From Winogradskyella luteola (GTDB taxonomy: Bacteria > Bacteroidota > Bacteroidia > Flavobacteriales > Flavobacteriaceae), in the NCBI RefSeq assembly GCF_019203985.1, contig NZ_JAGSPD010000005.1, forward strand, positions 222,065 to 286,064: a stretch of 64,000 bases of DNA. Reading direction: 5' to 3'. The translations under genes were made by a program, and so were the position numbers. Shown here one piece after another: positions 42,366 through 51,222 of this stretch (position 1 is its first letter; each line of letters opens with the position of its first letter). Under the pieces are notes generated by a model. The model saw only the letters and a list, made by a program, of their open reading frames with translations, did no database searches and was not told where the DNA came from.

Positions 42366-43226
42366 ATGGCAAACTTAAAAGAAATACGTAACAGAATAAC
42401 AACAGTATCTTCTACGATGCAGATTACAAGTGCCATGAAAATGGTATCTGCTGCTAAGTTAAAGAAGGCACAAGATGCTATTACTGCCATGCGTCCTTAC
42501 TCTAATAAGTTAACCGAACTACTACAGAGTTTAAGTGCTACTTTAGATGCTGATTCAGGTAGTAAGTATTCAGTTCAGAGAGAAGTTAACAATGTTTTAG
42601 TAGTCGCAATAACCTCAAATAGAGGTTTATGTGGTGCTTTCAACTCTAACATTATTAAGCAAGTTAACGCATTAATTAGTGATGAGTATGCTGGCAAAAA
42701 TGTGTCTGTATTTGCCATTGGTAAAAAGGCCAATGATGCTTTTGCAAAACGAGATATGGTCATTGCTAACAAAAGTGAGGTATTCGATGCTTTAACGTTT
42801 GAAAACGTCGCTCAGATTGCTGAAATGATAATGGAGAAGTTTGTCGAAGGTGAATATGATAAAGTAGAGTTAGTGTATAACAGCTTTAAGAATGCAGCAA
42901 CTCAGATTATTATGACAGAGCAATTTTTACCAATTGTTCCTGTAGAGAATGATGCTAACACAAACTTAGATTACATTTTTGAGCCATCTAAACAAGAAAT
43001 AGTTGAGACATTAATACCTAAGTCATTAAAAACACAATTGTTTAAAGGCATTAGAGATTCTTTTGCTTCCGAGCATGGAGCACGTATGACAGCAATGCAT
43101 AAAGCAACGGATAACGCTACAGAATTGAGAGATCAACTAAAATTAACCTACAACAAAGCACGACAAGCAGCAATTACTAACGAAATTTTAGAGATTGTTG
43201 GTGGAGCTGAAGCATTAAATAACTAG
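42366..43226 (+). CDS. atpG: F0F1 ATP synthase subunit gamma
   Basis: A 286-residue protein with the family N-terminus ANLKEIRNRITTVSSTMQITSAMKMVSAAKLKKAQ and C-terminal TAMHKATDNATELRDQLKLTYNKARQAAITNEILEIVGGAEAL. It is the central rotor stalk. It is the last gene of the operon and is followed after 46 nt by a terminator. It lies immediately after the inserted four-helix-bundle cassette, so its expression relies on read-through of the inserted hairpin. Confidence 0.96.
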   Translation: MANLKEIRNRITTVSSTMQITSAMKMVSAAKLKKAQDAITAMRPYSNKLTELLQSLSATLDADSGSKYSVQREVNNVLVVAITSNRGLCGAFNSNIIKQVNALISDEYAGKNVSVFAIGKKANDAFAKRDMVIANKSEVFDALTFENVAQIAEMIMEKFVEGEYDKVELVYNSFKNAATQIIMTEQFLPIVPVENDANTNLDYIFEPSKQEIVETLIPKSLKTQLFKGIRDSFASEHGARMTAMHKATDNATELRDQLKLTYNKARQAAITNEILEIVGGAEALNN

Positions 43227-43272
43227 AATCTATTGTTATACTGTATACCGAATCAGTATCTCATATAAATAC

Positions 43273-43302
43273 AAACCTAACTCTCTCGAGTTAGGTTTTT
43301 TA
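43273..43302 (+). terminator. Rho-independent terminator of the atp operon
   Basis: A perfect 11-bp stem (AAACCTAACTC at 43273-43283, complement at 43288-43298) with loop TCTC and a following T-run, placed after atpG. Confidence 0.9.
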
Positions 43303-43410
43303 TTGCCAAATATCTTACAGCACTCTACCGATTATCGATTAAAAACATATATCATCGATTAAATAGAATATTTTTATATCTTGTTCATCCAAATTTTAAC
43401 CTACTTAATA

Positions 43411-43944
43411 ATGAAGAATCTTAAAAAGGCAACTTACACCATCATTTTTGCTATTGCTATTTCATTTACGTTTCAATGTGCAACTCCTAAAGTTGCAGCG
43501 ACTACCTTTGAAGAACAAACACCTTTTAAAATTAAAACTGTAAACTTCCAAGAGTGGTATGCTGGTATTAAAGTTGGTGGTACAGGTATAAATGTATTTA
43601 TTCCAATTTCAGAAATCAGTAATAATGTTGTTTTAGACAATTTATATTTCAGAAATCTTAAAGGTAAGCTTACTAAGAGCGGGGATAAATATATTGCTGT
43701 TCTAAAAAACCCTTCACGTCACTATACATTTCATAAAGTAGAAAAACCAGCAGATTATCCATTTGACCTTTCAAATGACGAATGTGTAATCAGTTATGTC
43801 GAAAACGGACAAACCAAATATCATAAAATCACAGCATTATACGAAGTTGCTGGCACGTACTACGAGAATGGGCCACCATCAATATATACCGAAAGCAATT
43901 CCGAGGTAATGGCCTCTTTAGATGAGGAAGATGATGATAACTAA
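43411..43944 (+). CDS. Secreted or lipid-anchored protein of unknown function
   Basis: A 177-residue protein from the ATG at MKNLKKATYTIIFAIAISFTFQCATPK. The hydrophobic leader is followed by Cys, so it may be a lipoprotein with a loose lipobox. An upstream TTG start is rejected as it would lengthen the signal without reason. The mature part is mixed and ends in an acidic tail (MASLDEEDDDN). No known domain is recognised. It is a single gene between two terminators, so it is probably transcribed alone. Confidence 0.65.
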   Translation: MKNLKKATYTIIFAIAISFTFQCATPKVAATTFEEQTPFKIKTVNFQEWYAGIKVGGTGINVFIPISEISNNVVLDNLYFRNLKGKLTKSGDKYIAVLKNPSRHYTFHKVEKPADYPFDLSNDECVISYVENGQTKYHKITALYEVAGTYYENGPPSIYTESNSEVMASLDEEDDDN

Positions 43945-43956
43945 TATGTTGTAAAT

Positions 43957-43998
43957 AACAAAAAAAGCCTTGTTGACCTTAACAAGGCTTTTTTTGTT
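43957..43998. terminator. Strong hairpin terminator, probably bidirectional
   Basis: A perfect 18-bp stem (43957-43974 and 43981-43998) with a 6-nt loop. The A7 on the left arm and T7 on the right arm give U-runs in both directions. Confidence 0.92.
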
Positions 43999-44027
43999 AG
44001 AACTGCCCAAGACCCATTTATATTTAA

Positions 44028-44035
44028 TACTTTTG
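44028..44035 (+). promoter_or_regulatory. Candidate -7 element for the flippase gene
   Basis: TACTTTTG matches TAnnTTTG and lies 23 nt before the TTG start at 44059. No TTG is at the proper distance upstream, so confidence is modest. Confidence 0.35.
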
Positions 44036-44058
44036 GGCGACACTATGAATTTTTTAGA

Positions 44059-45519
44059 TTGAGTGGATTTAAATCTCTTTTCAAGCAAACATTTATATAC
44101 GGCTTAGCGACAGTGTTACCAAAAATGCTAAGCTTTTTGCTAGTACCTTTATACACAAGTGAGTTGGTTCTTGCCAACCCTGCTGAATACGGAAAAGTAT
44201 CCGTTATATTTTCATACTTTGTTTTGTTTAATGTGATTTTGGCCTATGGTATGGAGACTACATTTTTTCGCTTTTTCAACAAAGAAGATGATAAAGCTAA
44301 AGTGATAAGTACGTCCACTATCTCCTTGATTCTTTCTTCTTTTGGCTTCTTCATTTTAGCTTTAATGTTTCAAAATCAAATTGCTAGCTTTATAGATATT
44401 GATGTAAAATATATCAGTTTGGTCATTTGGATACTACTGTTAGATGCCTTAGTAATTGTTCCTTTTGCTTGGTTAAGAGCCAACGAAAAACCGATGCGTT
44501 ATGCAATCGTTAAGATTTTGAATGTTGTCATCAATATTGGTCTAAACCTCTTCTTTTTATTAGCTCTAAGAGACTTAGCTGAAAACAGAGGTGTATTAGA
44601 AAGCATTTATAAACCAAACTTTGAAATCAGCTATATTTTCATTGCAAATTTAGCGGCAAGTGCATTTACGCTAGTATTAATGCTTTCGTTCTACACAAGG
44701 ATAAAGTATAAGTTCGATAAGGATCTTTGGAAACAAATGATGCGCTACGCTATCCCTATTTTAATAGCGGGAATTGCGTTCTCAATCAACGAAACCTTTG
44801 ACAGAATTTTACTCAAGGAATTATTGCCAGCAGATGTTGCAGAAAACGATATTGGTATGTATTCTGCATGTTACAAACTAGCTTTATTTATGACGCTTTT
44901 TGCTACGGCTTACCGTTTAGGTATAGAGCCTTATTTTTTCAGTCACGCCAAGACAAAGCACCCACAGAAAAACTATGCGAATATCTTAGAATTCTTCGTG
45001 GCTATCGGGTCAATCATACTTTTGGCCGTTGTTATTTTTGCCGATGTTTTAAAGCCATTCATAATTAGAAGTGAAGCCTACTGGGAAGCCATGTGGATAG
45101 TGCCAATTATTCTGTTAGCCAATTTCTTTTTGGGGATATATCACAATCTTTCGGTTTGGTATAAGATAACAGACCGAACCAAATTTGGTGCTTATATTTC
45201 AGTTGTTGGTGCTTTGGTAACGCTAATTATCAACTTTACATTTATTGAGACTTACAGTTACAAAGCGTCAGCAGTAGCAACTTTAGTGGCTTATGGTACC
45301 ATGATGTTGCTATCGTATTACTTTGGGAGAAAATATTATCCGATTCCATATAATCTTAAGAAAATAGGATTATACTTAGTGATTTCAATAAGTTTATCAG
45401 CATTATTTTTCTACAGATATCGAGGAGAATATGTTATAGGAATTGCAATGTTAATTGTATTTTTGGGATTAGTTATACTATTGGAAAAGAACCAACTAAA
45501 ACAAATAATTAAACGATAA
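44059..45519 (+). CDS. Polysaccharide flippase (MOP superfamily), housekeeping copy
   Basis: A 486-residue protein with about 13-14 membrane segments. It starts SGFKSLFKQTFIYGLATVLPKMLSFLLVPLYTSEL, typical of flavobacterial Wzx-like transporters encoded near dut, and contains AGIAFSINETFDRILLKELLP. It differs clearly from the Wzx in the polysaccharide locus. The TTG start is used because the conserved sequence begins there. It may export a cell-envelope glycan precursor; substrate unknown. Confidence 0.85.
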   Translation: MSGFKSLFKQTFIYGLATVLPKMLSFLLVPLYTSELVLANPAEYGKVSVIFSYFVLFNVILAYGMETTFFRFFNKEDDKAKVISTSTISLILSSFGFFILALMFQNQIASFIDIDVKYISLVIWILLLDALVIVPFAWLRANEKPMRYAIVKILNVVINIGLNLFFLLALRDLAENRGVLESIYKPNFEISYIFIANLAASAFTLVLMLSFYTRIKYKFDKDLWKQMMRYAIPILIAGIAFSINETFDRILLKELLPADVAENDIGMYSACYKLALFMTLFATAYRLGIEPYFFSHAKTKHPQKNYANILEFFVAIGSIILLAVVIFADVLKPFIIRSEAYWEAMWIVPIILLANFFLGIYHNLSVWYKITDRTKFGAYISVVGALVTLIINFTFIETYSYKASAVATLVAYGTMMLLSYYFGRKYYPIPYNLKKIGLYLVISISLSALFFYRYRGEYVIGIAMLIVFLGLVILLEKNQLKQIIKR

Positions 45520-45588
45520 TACAAATGTAACCTTAACCCTGCCTTTGTTGGTAAACACGCACAGTCAATAAGGGACTTTATTAGAAAG

Positions 45589-46023
45589 ATGAAAATTAAG
45601 ATCATAAACAAATCCAGGCATAATTTACCACATTACGAAACCATAGCGTCAGCTGGAATGGACTTACGTGCCAATCTAACTGAAGCAAGAACACTCAAGC
45701 CCTTAGAGCGTACAATTGTTGGCACGGGCTTATTTATAGAACTACCAATTGGCTACGAAGCTCAAGTGAGACCAAGAAGTGGCTTAGCTGCTAAAAAAGG
45801 GATTACGGTATTAAATGCACCAGGAACAGTAGATGCAGATTACAGAGGTGAAATAGGTGTAATTCTAGTCAACCTTTCCAATGAAGATTTTATAATTCAA
45901 AATGGCGAACGCATTGCTCAGTTAGTTATAGCAAAGCATGAGCGCGCTGAGTGGGAAGAGACGGAAGAGTTGTCTTCAACTGATAGAGGTAAAGGTGGAT
46001 TTGGAAGTACAGGAACCAATTGA
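45589..46023 (+). CDS. dut: Deoxyuridine 5'-triphosphate nucleotidohydrolase
   Basis: A 144-residue trimeric dUTPase of normal length. All motifs are visible: SAGMDLRAN (I), [28 protein letters not shown] (II-III), [10 protein letters not shown] (IV) and the C-terminal [10 protein letters not shown] (V). It hydrolyses dUTP to dUMP. It starts 69 nt after the flippase stop. Confidence 0.97.
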   Translation: MKIKIINKSRHNLPHYETIASAGMDLRANLTEARTLKPLERTIVGTGLFIELPIGYEAQVRPRSGLAAKKGITVLNAPGTVDADYRGEIGVILVNLSNEDFIIQNGERIAQLVIAKHERAEWEETEELSSTDRGKGGFGSTGTN

Positions 46024-46115
46024 ATATCCTGCAAGGTTTCAAAAACCTTGTAGGCATTATTATAAATAAAGTTAATAGATTTCCATTTGCGTGGAAATGA
46101 AAAATAAGATTTTTG

Positions 46116-47135
46116 ATGAAAATAATAGTACCAATGGCAGGTAGAGGCTCTCGCCTTAGACCGCATAGTTTAACCGTACCAAAACCATTAATTCCCGTTG
46201 CAGGTCAACCCATAGTACATCGTTTGGTAAAAGATATTGCTAAAGTTTTAAAACAGCCCATAGAAGAAATCGCTTTTGTATTGGGCGATCCGGCTTGGTT
46301 TGGCGATGATGTTGTAGAAAGTTTAACCGCATTAGCGCAAGATTTAGGGGCCAAAGCTTCTATTTACAGGCAAGACCAACCTTTAGGTACAGGTCATGCT
46401 ATTATGAGTGCAAAACCATCACTTTCTGGTCCCGCTGTGATTGCTTATGCTGATACATTGATAAGAGCTGAATTCGATTTAGACCCATCAGCAGATAGCG
46501 TCATTTGGACAAAACGTGTTGATAACCCTGAAGCTTATGGAGTAGTTAAATTAGATGAAAACGAAAACATCGTTGAGTTAGTTGAAAAACCAGAATCGTT
46601 TGTAAGCGATCAAGCCGTTATAGGTATTTACTATTTTAAGGACGTTGCGGTTTTAAAGGAGAAACTTCAAGAGGTATTGGACGAAAACGTAATGAATGGA
46701 GGTGAGTATCAAATCAACGATGGTATTAAGCGCATGATGGCAGACGGTAGAATATTCAAAACAGGAGCGGTTGACGAATGGATGGACTGTGGCAATAAAA
46801 ATGTAACCTTAGACACTAACGCTAAGATGTTAGGCTTTTTGTCTGCAGACAATGAAGAGCAATTGGTACACGATTCTGTAGTATTAGAAAATTCAAATAT
46901 CATTGAGCCATGTTGTATTGGCGAAGGAACTGTTTTACGCAATACAACAGTAGGGCCAAACGTTTCTATTGGAAAAGGTTGCGTTATTGAAGACTCAAGC
47001 GTTAAAAATAGCTTAATTCAAAACCAAACCACTATCAAAAATGCTAATTTAGACGACGCAATGATTGGCAATTATGTGAAATACAATGGCGACTTTACTA
47101 AAATTAGTATAGGAGACTATTCGGTTTTAGAATAG
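46116..47135 (+). CDS. Sugar-phosphate nucleotidyltransferase with C-terminal left-handed beta-helix
   Basis: A 339-residue protein. The N-terminal nucleotidyltransferase signature GRGSRLRPHSLTVPKPLIPVAG is followed by GTGHAIMSAK, VDNPEAYGVVKLDE and EKPESF. From about residue 245 hexapeptide-type repeats begin (VLENSNIIEPCCIGEGTVLRNTTVGPNVSIGKGCVIED). This is the layout of flavobacterial glucose-1-phosphate thymidylyl/mannose-1-phosphate guanylyl-type enzymes; the exact nucleotide and sugar cannot be fixed by sequence. The ATG is preferred over a TTG one codon upstream. Confidence 0.85.
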   Translation: MKIIVPMAGRGSRLRPHSLTVPKPLIPVAGQPIVHRLVKDIAKVLKQPIEEIAFVLGDPAWFGDDVVESLTALAQDLGAKASIYRQDQPLGTGHAIMSAKPSLSGPAVIAYADTLIRAEFDLDPSADSVIWTKRVDNPEAYGVVKLDENENIVELVEKPESFVSDQAVIGIYYFKDVAVLKEKLQEVLDENVMNGGEYQINDGIKRMMADGRIFKTGAVDEWMDCGNKNVTLDTNAKMLGFLSADNEEQLVHDSVVLENSNIIEPCCIGEGTVLRNTTVGPNVSIGKGCVIEDSSVKNSLIQNQTTIKNANLDDAMIGNYVKYNGDFTKISIGDYSVLE

Positions 47136-47227
47136 TATAACTGTATAGGTAGAAAAATTTCATCATCAATGGTTTGGAACAACTTTTGAAACTACAACGT
47201 CATTAGAATAATAGCGAAGAATCACAA

Positions 47228-48589
47228 ATGAAATTAAATAGGAAAATAACAAGAATTTTTATGGCACTTTTAGTAATGCCTATGCTTGCTATGGCCCAAG
47301 TCGATTTCAATAAAACGCCAGATGATGATTTAGGAAATGTCGAAGATGAATTTCAAGAATATTTCTTTGAAGCTTTAAAACAAAAAGGTATCGAAAACTA
47401 TGACCGTGCTGTAGAAGCGCTTCATAAATGTTTAAATCTCGACAGCAAAAAACCGGTCATCTATTTCGAATTGGGTAAAAACTATAATAAGCTTAAAAAC
47501 TTTGGTGCTGCTGAAGATAACCTTAAGAAGGCCATTAATATGCAACCCGATAATGAGTGGTTTTTAGACGAGTTGTACGATGTGTATTACCAACAAGATG
47601 ACATCAACAATGCCATTAAAACCATAAAACAACTGGTTAAATATCATCCAGATTATAAAGAGGATTTGGCAGCGTTGTACGTTAGGGAAAAGCGTTACAA
47701 ACAAGCTCTGGAACTTTTAGATGAACTTGATGAAGAGTTTGGTGTAAGCGAAGCCAGGGATGCAATGAGAAACGATATTTACAGCATTACAGGTAATGCA
47801 GATGATCGTATAGAAAATCTAGAGCAACGTATCGCCAATAACCCTAATAATGAGGAAAATCATTTAAAACTCATTTATAGATACAGTCAAACAGGTGATA
47901 AAAAGAAAGCCTATAAAGCAGCACAAAATCTTTTGAAGATAAAGCCAGAATCTAAGTTTGTTCACTTGGCTTTGTACAAATTTTATCTTCAAGATGGAAA
48001 AGTTGAAGAGGCAATTAGTTCAGTGAAAATTGCGCTAACAAGCCCAGAGATAAATGCAGATGCCAAAGCAAAAGTATTAAAGGACTTTGTGGCTTTTGTA
48101 TCTAAAAACCCAGAATTTGAGGGTGATTTGGTAGACATTACAGCTTTGGTCGATAATAATAAAGATGCGCAAACGCACAGCGATTTGGGTAGCTATTATT
48201 TAAAAGCAGGTGATAAGGTAAAAGCGTTATCAAACTATAGAGAAGCTTTAAGGCAAAACCCCAATGATTTTAAACTTATAAAAGATGTATTGTTGCTTCA
48301 GTTAGATCTTAAAGACTATACAGCAGTGGTAAAAGATAGCGAAGCGGCATTAGAGTTATACCCTGCACAACCTATCTTATATTTAGTCAATGGAGTTGCA
48401 AATAATAAATTGGGTAATGCCAAGAAAGCAATCGATAATCTTGAAATGGGATTAGATTTCTTAATCGACAACCCAAATATGGAAGCTGATTTTTATTCAG
48501 AATTAAGTATTGCCTACAAGGCTCAAAATAATATTAGTAAATCTGAAACGTTTGCTAAAAAGGCACAATCCCTAAAAGCGCAACAGTAG
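47228..48589 (+). CDS. Secreted TPR protein
   Basis: A 453-residue protein with a signal peptide (MKLNRKITRIFMALLVMPMLAMAQ) and at least eight TPR units, for example AVEALHKCLNLDSKKPVIYFELGKNYNKL, AAEDNLKKAINMQPDNEWFL and ALSNYREALRQNPNDFKLI. It is probably a periplasmic scaffold. It stands in an ordered run with the nucleotidyltransferase, a DUF4292 lipoprotein and an EnvC-like protein that I recognise from other Flavobacteriaceae. No direct function is known. Confidence 0.85.
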   Translation: MKLNRKITRIFMALLVMPMLAMAQVDFNKTPDDDLGNVEDEFQEYFFEALKQKGIENYDRAVEALHKCLNLDSKKPVIYFELGKNYNKLKNFGAAEDNLKKAINMQPDNEWFLDELYDVYYQQDDINNAIKTIKQLVKYHPDYKEDLAALYVREKRYKQALELLDELDEEFGVSEARDAMRNDIYSITGNADDRIENLEQRIANNPNNEENHLKLIYRYSQTGDKKKAYKAAQNLLKIKPESKFVHLALYKFYLQDGKVEEAISSVKIALTSPEINADAKAKVLKDFVAFVSKNPEFEGDLVDITALVDNNKDAQTHSDLGSYYLKAGDKVKALSNYREALRQNPNDFKLIKDVLLLQLDLKDYTAVVKDSEAALELYPAQPILYLVNGVANNKLGNAKKAIDNLEMGLDFLIDNPNMEADFYSELSIAYKAQNNISKSETFAKKAQSLKAQQ

Positions 48590-48601
48590 ATGGGGTATTG
48601 T

Positions 48602-48628
48602 TATTCAGAGCGTATGCGAAGAATCTCA
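48602..48628. repeat. Half copy of the dispersed GCGAAGAATCTCA repeat
   Basis: TATTCAGAGCG...GCGAAGAATCTCA matches the first third of the 75-bp repeat units at 51.0-51.2 kb. It lies in the short gap between the TPR and DUF4292 genes. Confidence 0.6.
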
Positions 48629-48650
48629 ATTACAGGTAATTGACAAATAC

Positions 48651-49451
48651 ATGAAACAACAAACTAAATATACAATCAGAGTTATAACTAGGCTTTTTAC
48701 TTTTATGTTACTTGCAGTTTTTATTAATAGCTGCAAATCATCTAAAAACGTAATTGCGTCTGGTGAAGCCAGCAATAAACTTTCGGCAAAGCAAGTGATA
48801 AAGCAACATCAAAAAAAAGATGCAGATTTTAAGACACTTAATGGGAAAGTTAGAATAGATATTGTTCAAGGAGAAAAAGAACAAGGGCATACCTTTAATC
48901 TGCGGATTGAGAAAGATAAAGTGATTTGGTTGAGTGCATCATTGGGAATGGCAAGAATGAAGATTACACCAGAAAAAGTACGATTTTATAATAAATTGGA
49001 CAACGAATATTTTGATGGCAACTATGAGCTTTTAAGTAATTTTGTTGGCGTAGAGTTGGACTTCGATAAAGTTCAGAATATACTTTTGGGTCAAGCTATA
49101 TATGACCTCAAAGATGCTCCGCATTTGGTTTCGGTTAATGAAAATTCTTACGCTCTACAGCCCAAAGACCAAGATGCACTTTTAGAACTGTTTTACTTGA
49201 TTAATCCATCACATTTTAAAATGGATAGCCTACAATTGTTTCAACAGTTAAAGAAGCGTTTTTTACAGGTAGATTATACATCGTATCAAGAAGTTGATAA
49301 ACAGATTTTGCCAAAAGATATTAGAATCATTGCCGTTGAAAATGCTGACGAAGTTGCCATTACTATGGAATTTAAATCTTTGTCACTTAACCAAGAAGTA
49401 CGTTTTCCGTTTAAGATTCCTTCGGGATATAAAGAAATAGTAATAAAATAA
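48651..49451 (+). CDS. DUF4292 lipoprotein
   Basis: A 266-residue lipoprotein. The signal ends FINSC, with the lipid Cys at residue 28; the mature part (LNGKVRIDIVQGEKEQGHTFNLRIEKDKVIWLSASLGMARMKITPEKVRFYNKLDNEYFDG) matches DUF4292, a LolA/LolB-like fold. It may assist lipoprotein or envelope lipid handling. The EnvC-like gene follows after a gap with a degenerate repeat. Confidence 0.85.
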   Translation: MKQQTKYTIRVITRLFTFMLLAVFINSCKSSKNVIASGEASNKLSAKQVIKQHQKKDADFKTLNGKVRIDIVQGEKEQGHTFNLRIEKDKVIWLSASLGMARMKITPEKVRFYNKLDNEYFDGNYELLSNFVGVELDFDKVQNILLGQAIYDLKDAPHLVSVNENSYALQPKDQDALLELFYLINPSHFKMDSLQLFQQLKKRFLQVDYTSYQEVDKQILPKDIRIIAVENADEVAITMEFKSLSLNQEVRFPFKIPSGYKEIVIK

Positions 49452-49464
49452 TGTAATGAATTGT

Positions 49465-49517
49465 CCCCTTGAGGCGATGTACTGAGCTTGCCGAAGTTAG
49501 ACTTTAGGGGTGTTTTT
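49465..49517. repeat. Degenerate intergenic repeat between the DUF4292 and EnvC-like genes
   Basis: CCCCTT (49465-49470) and TTAGGGG (49504-49510) can pair, followed by T5. The interior contains TGAGCTTGCCGAAGT, a word common in Bacteroidota dispersed repeats. It could act as a weak terminator. Confidence 0.45.
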
Positions 49518-49521
49518 AATA

Positions 49522-50742
49522 ATGAATAAACACTTACATACCATATTAGTTTTAGGGTTTTTGCTCTCGTCATTAACCATATTTGCGCAAAGTGACAAGC
49601 AAAAAAAGCTTGAAGCTAAACGTCAGCAGATTTTGAGGGAAATGAAGCAAATCAACGCTTTGCTTTTCACCAAAAAGAAAGAGGAGAAATCTGAAATCAC
49701 GTTAATTGAAGACCTTAACTATAAAGTTAGTGTTAGGAAAAACCTTATCAGAATCACCAATGAGCAAGCCAACTTATTGACTCGAGAAATCAACTCCAAT
49801 CAAAAAGAAATTACAAGTCTTAGGGAGCAATTGCAAGAACTTAAAGACGATTACGCAGCTATGGTTGTAAAATCATATAAGAGCAAATCAGAGCAGAGTA
49901 GGATAATGTTTTTATTGTCTTCAGATAATTTTAAACAAGCTTATAAGAGACTTCAGTATATTAAGCAATATGCCAATTACCAAAAACAGCAAGGTGAGTC
50001 GATAAAAGCCAAAACTAAAGCGTTACAAGAACTCAACATTCAATTATCAAAACAAAAAGAAGATAAGCAAAAACTCATTGAAGAAAACAGAGCTGCTAAG
50101 CGTCAACTAGAAAAAGAATTGAAACAACGCGAAGTTCTGATGGCATCTATAAAGTCTGACATGAGTAAGTACACCGCACAGATTAAAAAGAAAAAGCAAG
50201 AAGCGGACCGATTAGATAAGGAAATAAACCGTCTAATTAGAGAAGCTATTGCTGCATCTAATAAAAAAGCAGGAAATAAAACATCTACTGGTAAATTTGT
50301 ATTGACACCCGAAGCCCAAAAACTAGCCTCTAACTTTGAAGCCAATAAAGGAAAATTGGGTTGGCCAGTATCTCGAGGAGTAATAAAAGCAAAATACGGT
50401 AAAGGACGTTCACTAACGGACAGTTCTGTTGAGGTCAACAATCCAGGAATTAAAATTGCAACAACGACCAATGCAGAGGTTAAAGCAGTTTTTAATGGAG
50501 AAGTTTCTCAAATATTGATAATTAAAAGGGGTAACCCAGCTATAATGATAAGGCATGGTAATTACCTCTCTATTTACACTAACCTTTCGAAGATTTATGT
50601 TAAAAAAGGGGATAAAATAAAAACAGGCCAAGTTATAGGACAAGTATTCACCAATAAAACAAATGGGGAAACCCTCTTGGGATTTAGAATTTACAAAAAT
50701 AACCAGAAGCTAAATCCGCAATATTGGTTGTCTAAATATTAA
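49522..50742 (+). CDS. EnvC-like murein hydrolase activator with degenerate LytM domain
   Basis: A 406-residue protein. A signal peptide (ending in IFAQ) is followed by a long coiled coil (residues ~20-240, rich in Lys, Glu and Gln), then a C-terminal M23/LytM domain from about residue 280 (LGWPVSRGVIKAKYGKG). The zinc ligands are lost: the H of the first motif is replaced in NPGIKI, YAHL reads YTNL, and the last HxH motif reads GFRIY. So it is likely an activator of amidases in cell division, like EnvC, not a peptidase. The ATG is preferred over a GTG four codons upstream. Confidence 0.88.
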   Translation: MNKHLHTILVLGFLLSSLTIFAQSDKQKKLEAKRQQILREMKQINALLFTKKKEEKSEITLIEDLNYKVSVRKNLIRITNEQANLLTREINSNQKEITSLREQLQELKDDYAAMVVKSYKSKSEQSRIMFLLSSDNFKQAYKRLQYIKQYANYQKQQGESIKAKTKALQELNIQLSKQKEDKQKLIEENRAAKRQLEKELKQREVLMASIKSDMSKYTAQIKKKKQEADRLDKEINRLIREAIAASNKKAGNKTSTGKFVLTPEAQKLASNFEANKGKLGWPVSRGVIKAKYGKGRSLTDSSVEVNNPGIKIATTTNAEVKAVFNGEVSQILIIKRGNPAIMIRHGNYLSIYTNLSKIYVKKGDKIKTGQVIGQVFTNKTNGETLLGFRIYKNNQKLNPQYWLSKY

Positions 50743-50961
50743 TTATACTCTTACCACCACAAATCCTCTTCGAGTTTTCTGATAATGTTTTCCATTAAAG
50801 AAATAGTAACGTTTTCCTTTTACTCGGACAATTTTATACTGTCTCGGTAGTTTCTTTACCACAGTGACAGAAGTTGGTTGAGTAACAACAACACGTCTCG
50901 CGCATGAGTTAAAGCTCAATGCAAACACTAAGATCAGGGTGTAAACTAAATATTTCATCAT
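50743..50961 (-). CDS. Small lipoprotein with C-terminal Tyr/Phe-rich segment
   Basis: A 72-residue protein. The lipoprotein signal (MMKYLVYTLILVFALSFNSC) puts Cys at residue 20; a basic part follows, ending KGKRYYFFNGKHYQKTRRGFVVVRV, a YYxxNGxxY pattern seen in small DUF6515-like envelope proteins. Its stop codon abuts the stop of the EnvC-like gene. A perfect 10-bp inverted repeat (50959-50981) covers its start codon. Function unknown. Confidence 0.62.
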   Translation of the reverse strand: MMKYLVYTLILVFALSFNSCARRVVVTQPTSVTVVKKLPRQYKIVRVKGKRYYFFNGKHYQKTRRGFVVVRV

Positions 50962-51017
50962 TAAATAAATTTTATTTAATGGTAAGACTAAAAAAAATTG
51001 AAAAAGTTTAATGGACT

Positions 51018-51092
51018 TGTCATTCAGAGCAAAGCGAAGAATCTCACAGCCGAAAAGGGATTATTCAGTCACTGTGTTCCTTCAGAATGACA
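51018..51092. repeat. REP-like repeat unit, copy 1
   Basis: A 75-bp unit bounded by TGTCATTC and GAATGACA, which are inverted copies of each other. Inside are GCGAAGAATCTCACAG and TCAGTCACTGTGTTCCTTCA. A near-identical second unit follows 35 bp downstream. The whole gap between the small lipoprotein and the thioesterase is made of these units; no gene is seen in it. Confidence 0.85.
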
Positions 51093-51127
51093 GGCTCGCT
51101 TTTGCAATCATCAATATTGGCATACTC

Positions 51128-51201
51128 TGTCATTCAGAGCGCGGCGAAGAATCTCACAGTTAAAAGGGATTCTTCAGTCACTGTGTTCCTTCAGAATGAC
51201 A
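51128..51201. repeat. REP-like repeat unit, copy 2
   Basis: A 74-bp unit with the same TGTCATTC/GAATGACA ends and a nearly identical interior (GCGAAGAATCTCACAG; TTCAGTCACTGTGTTCC). It ends about 20 nt past the thioesterase stop, so it may act as an end-of-transcript hairpin. Confidence 0.85.
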
Positions 51202-51222
51202 GATCTATCTTATAAAAAATGT

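Noticed and set aside
51018..51201. Tandem repeat units as a possible CRISPR array
   Set aside because: Only two units, each ~75 bp with inverted ends, and no cas genes nearby; it fits a REP-like element.
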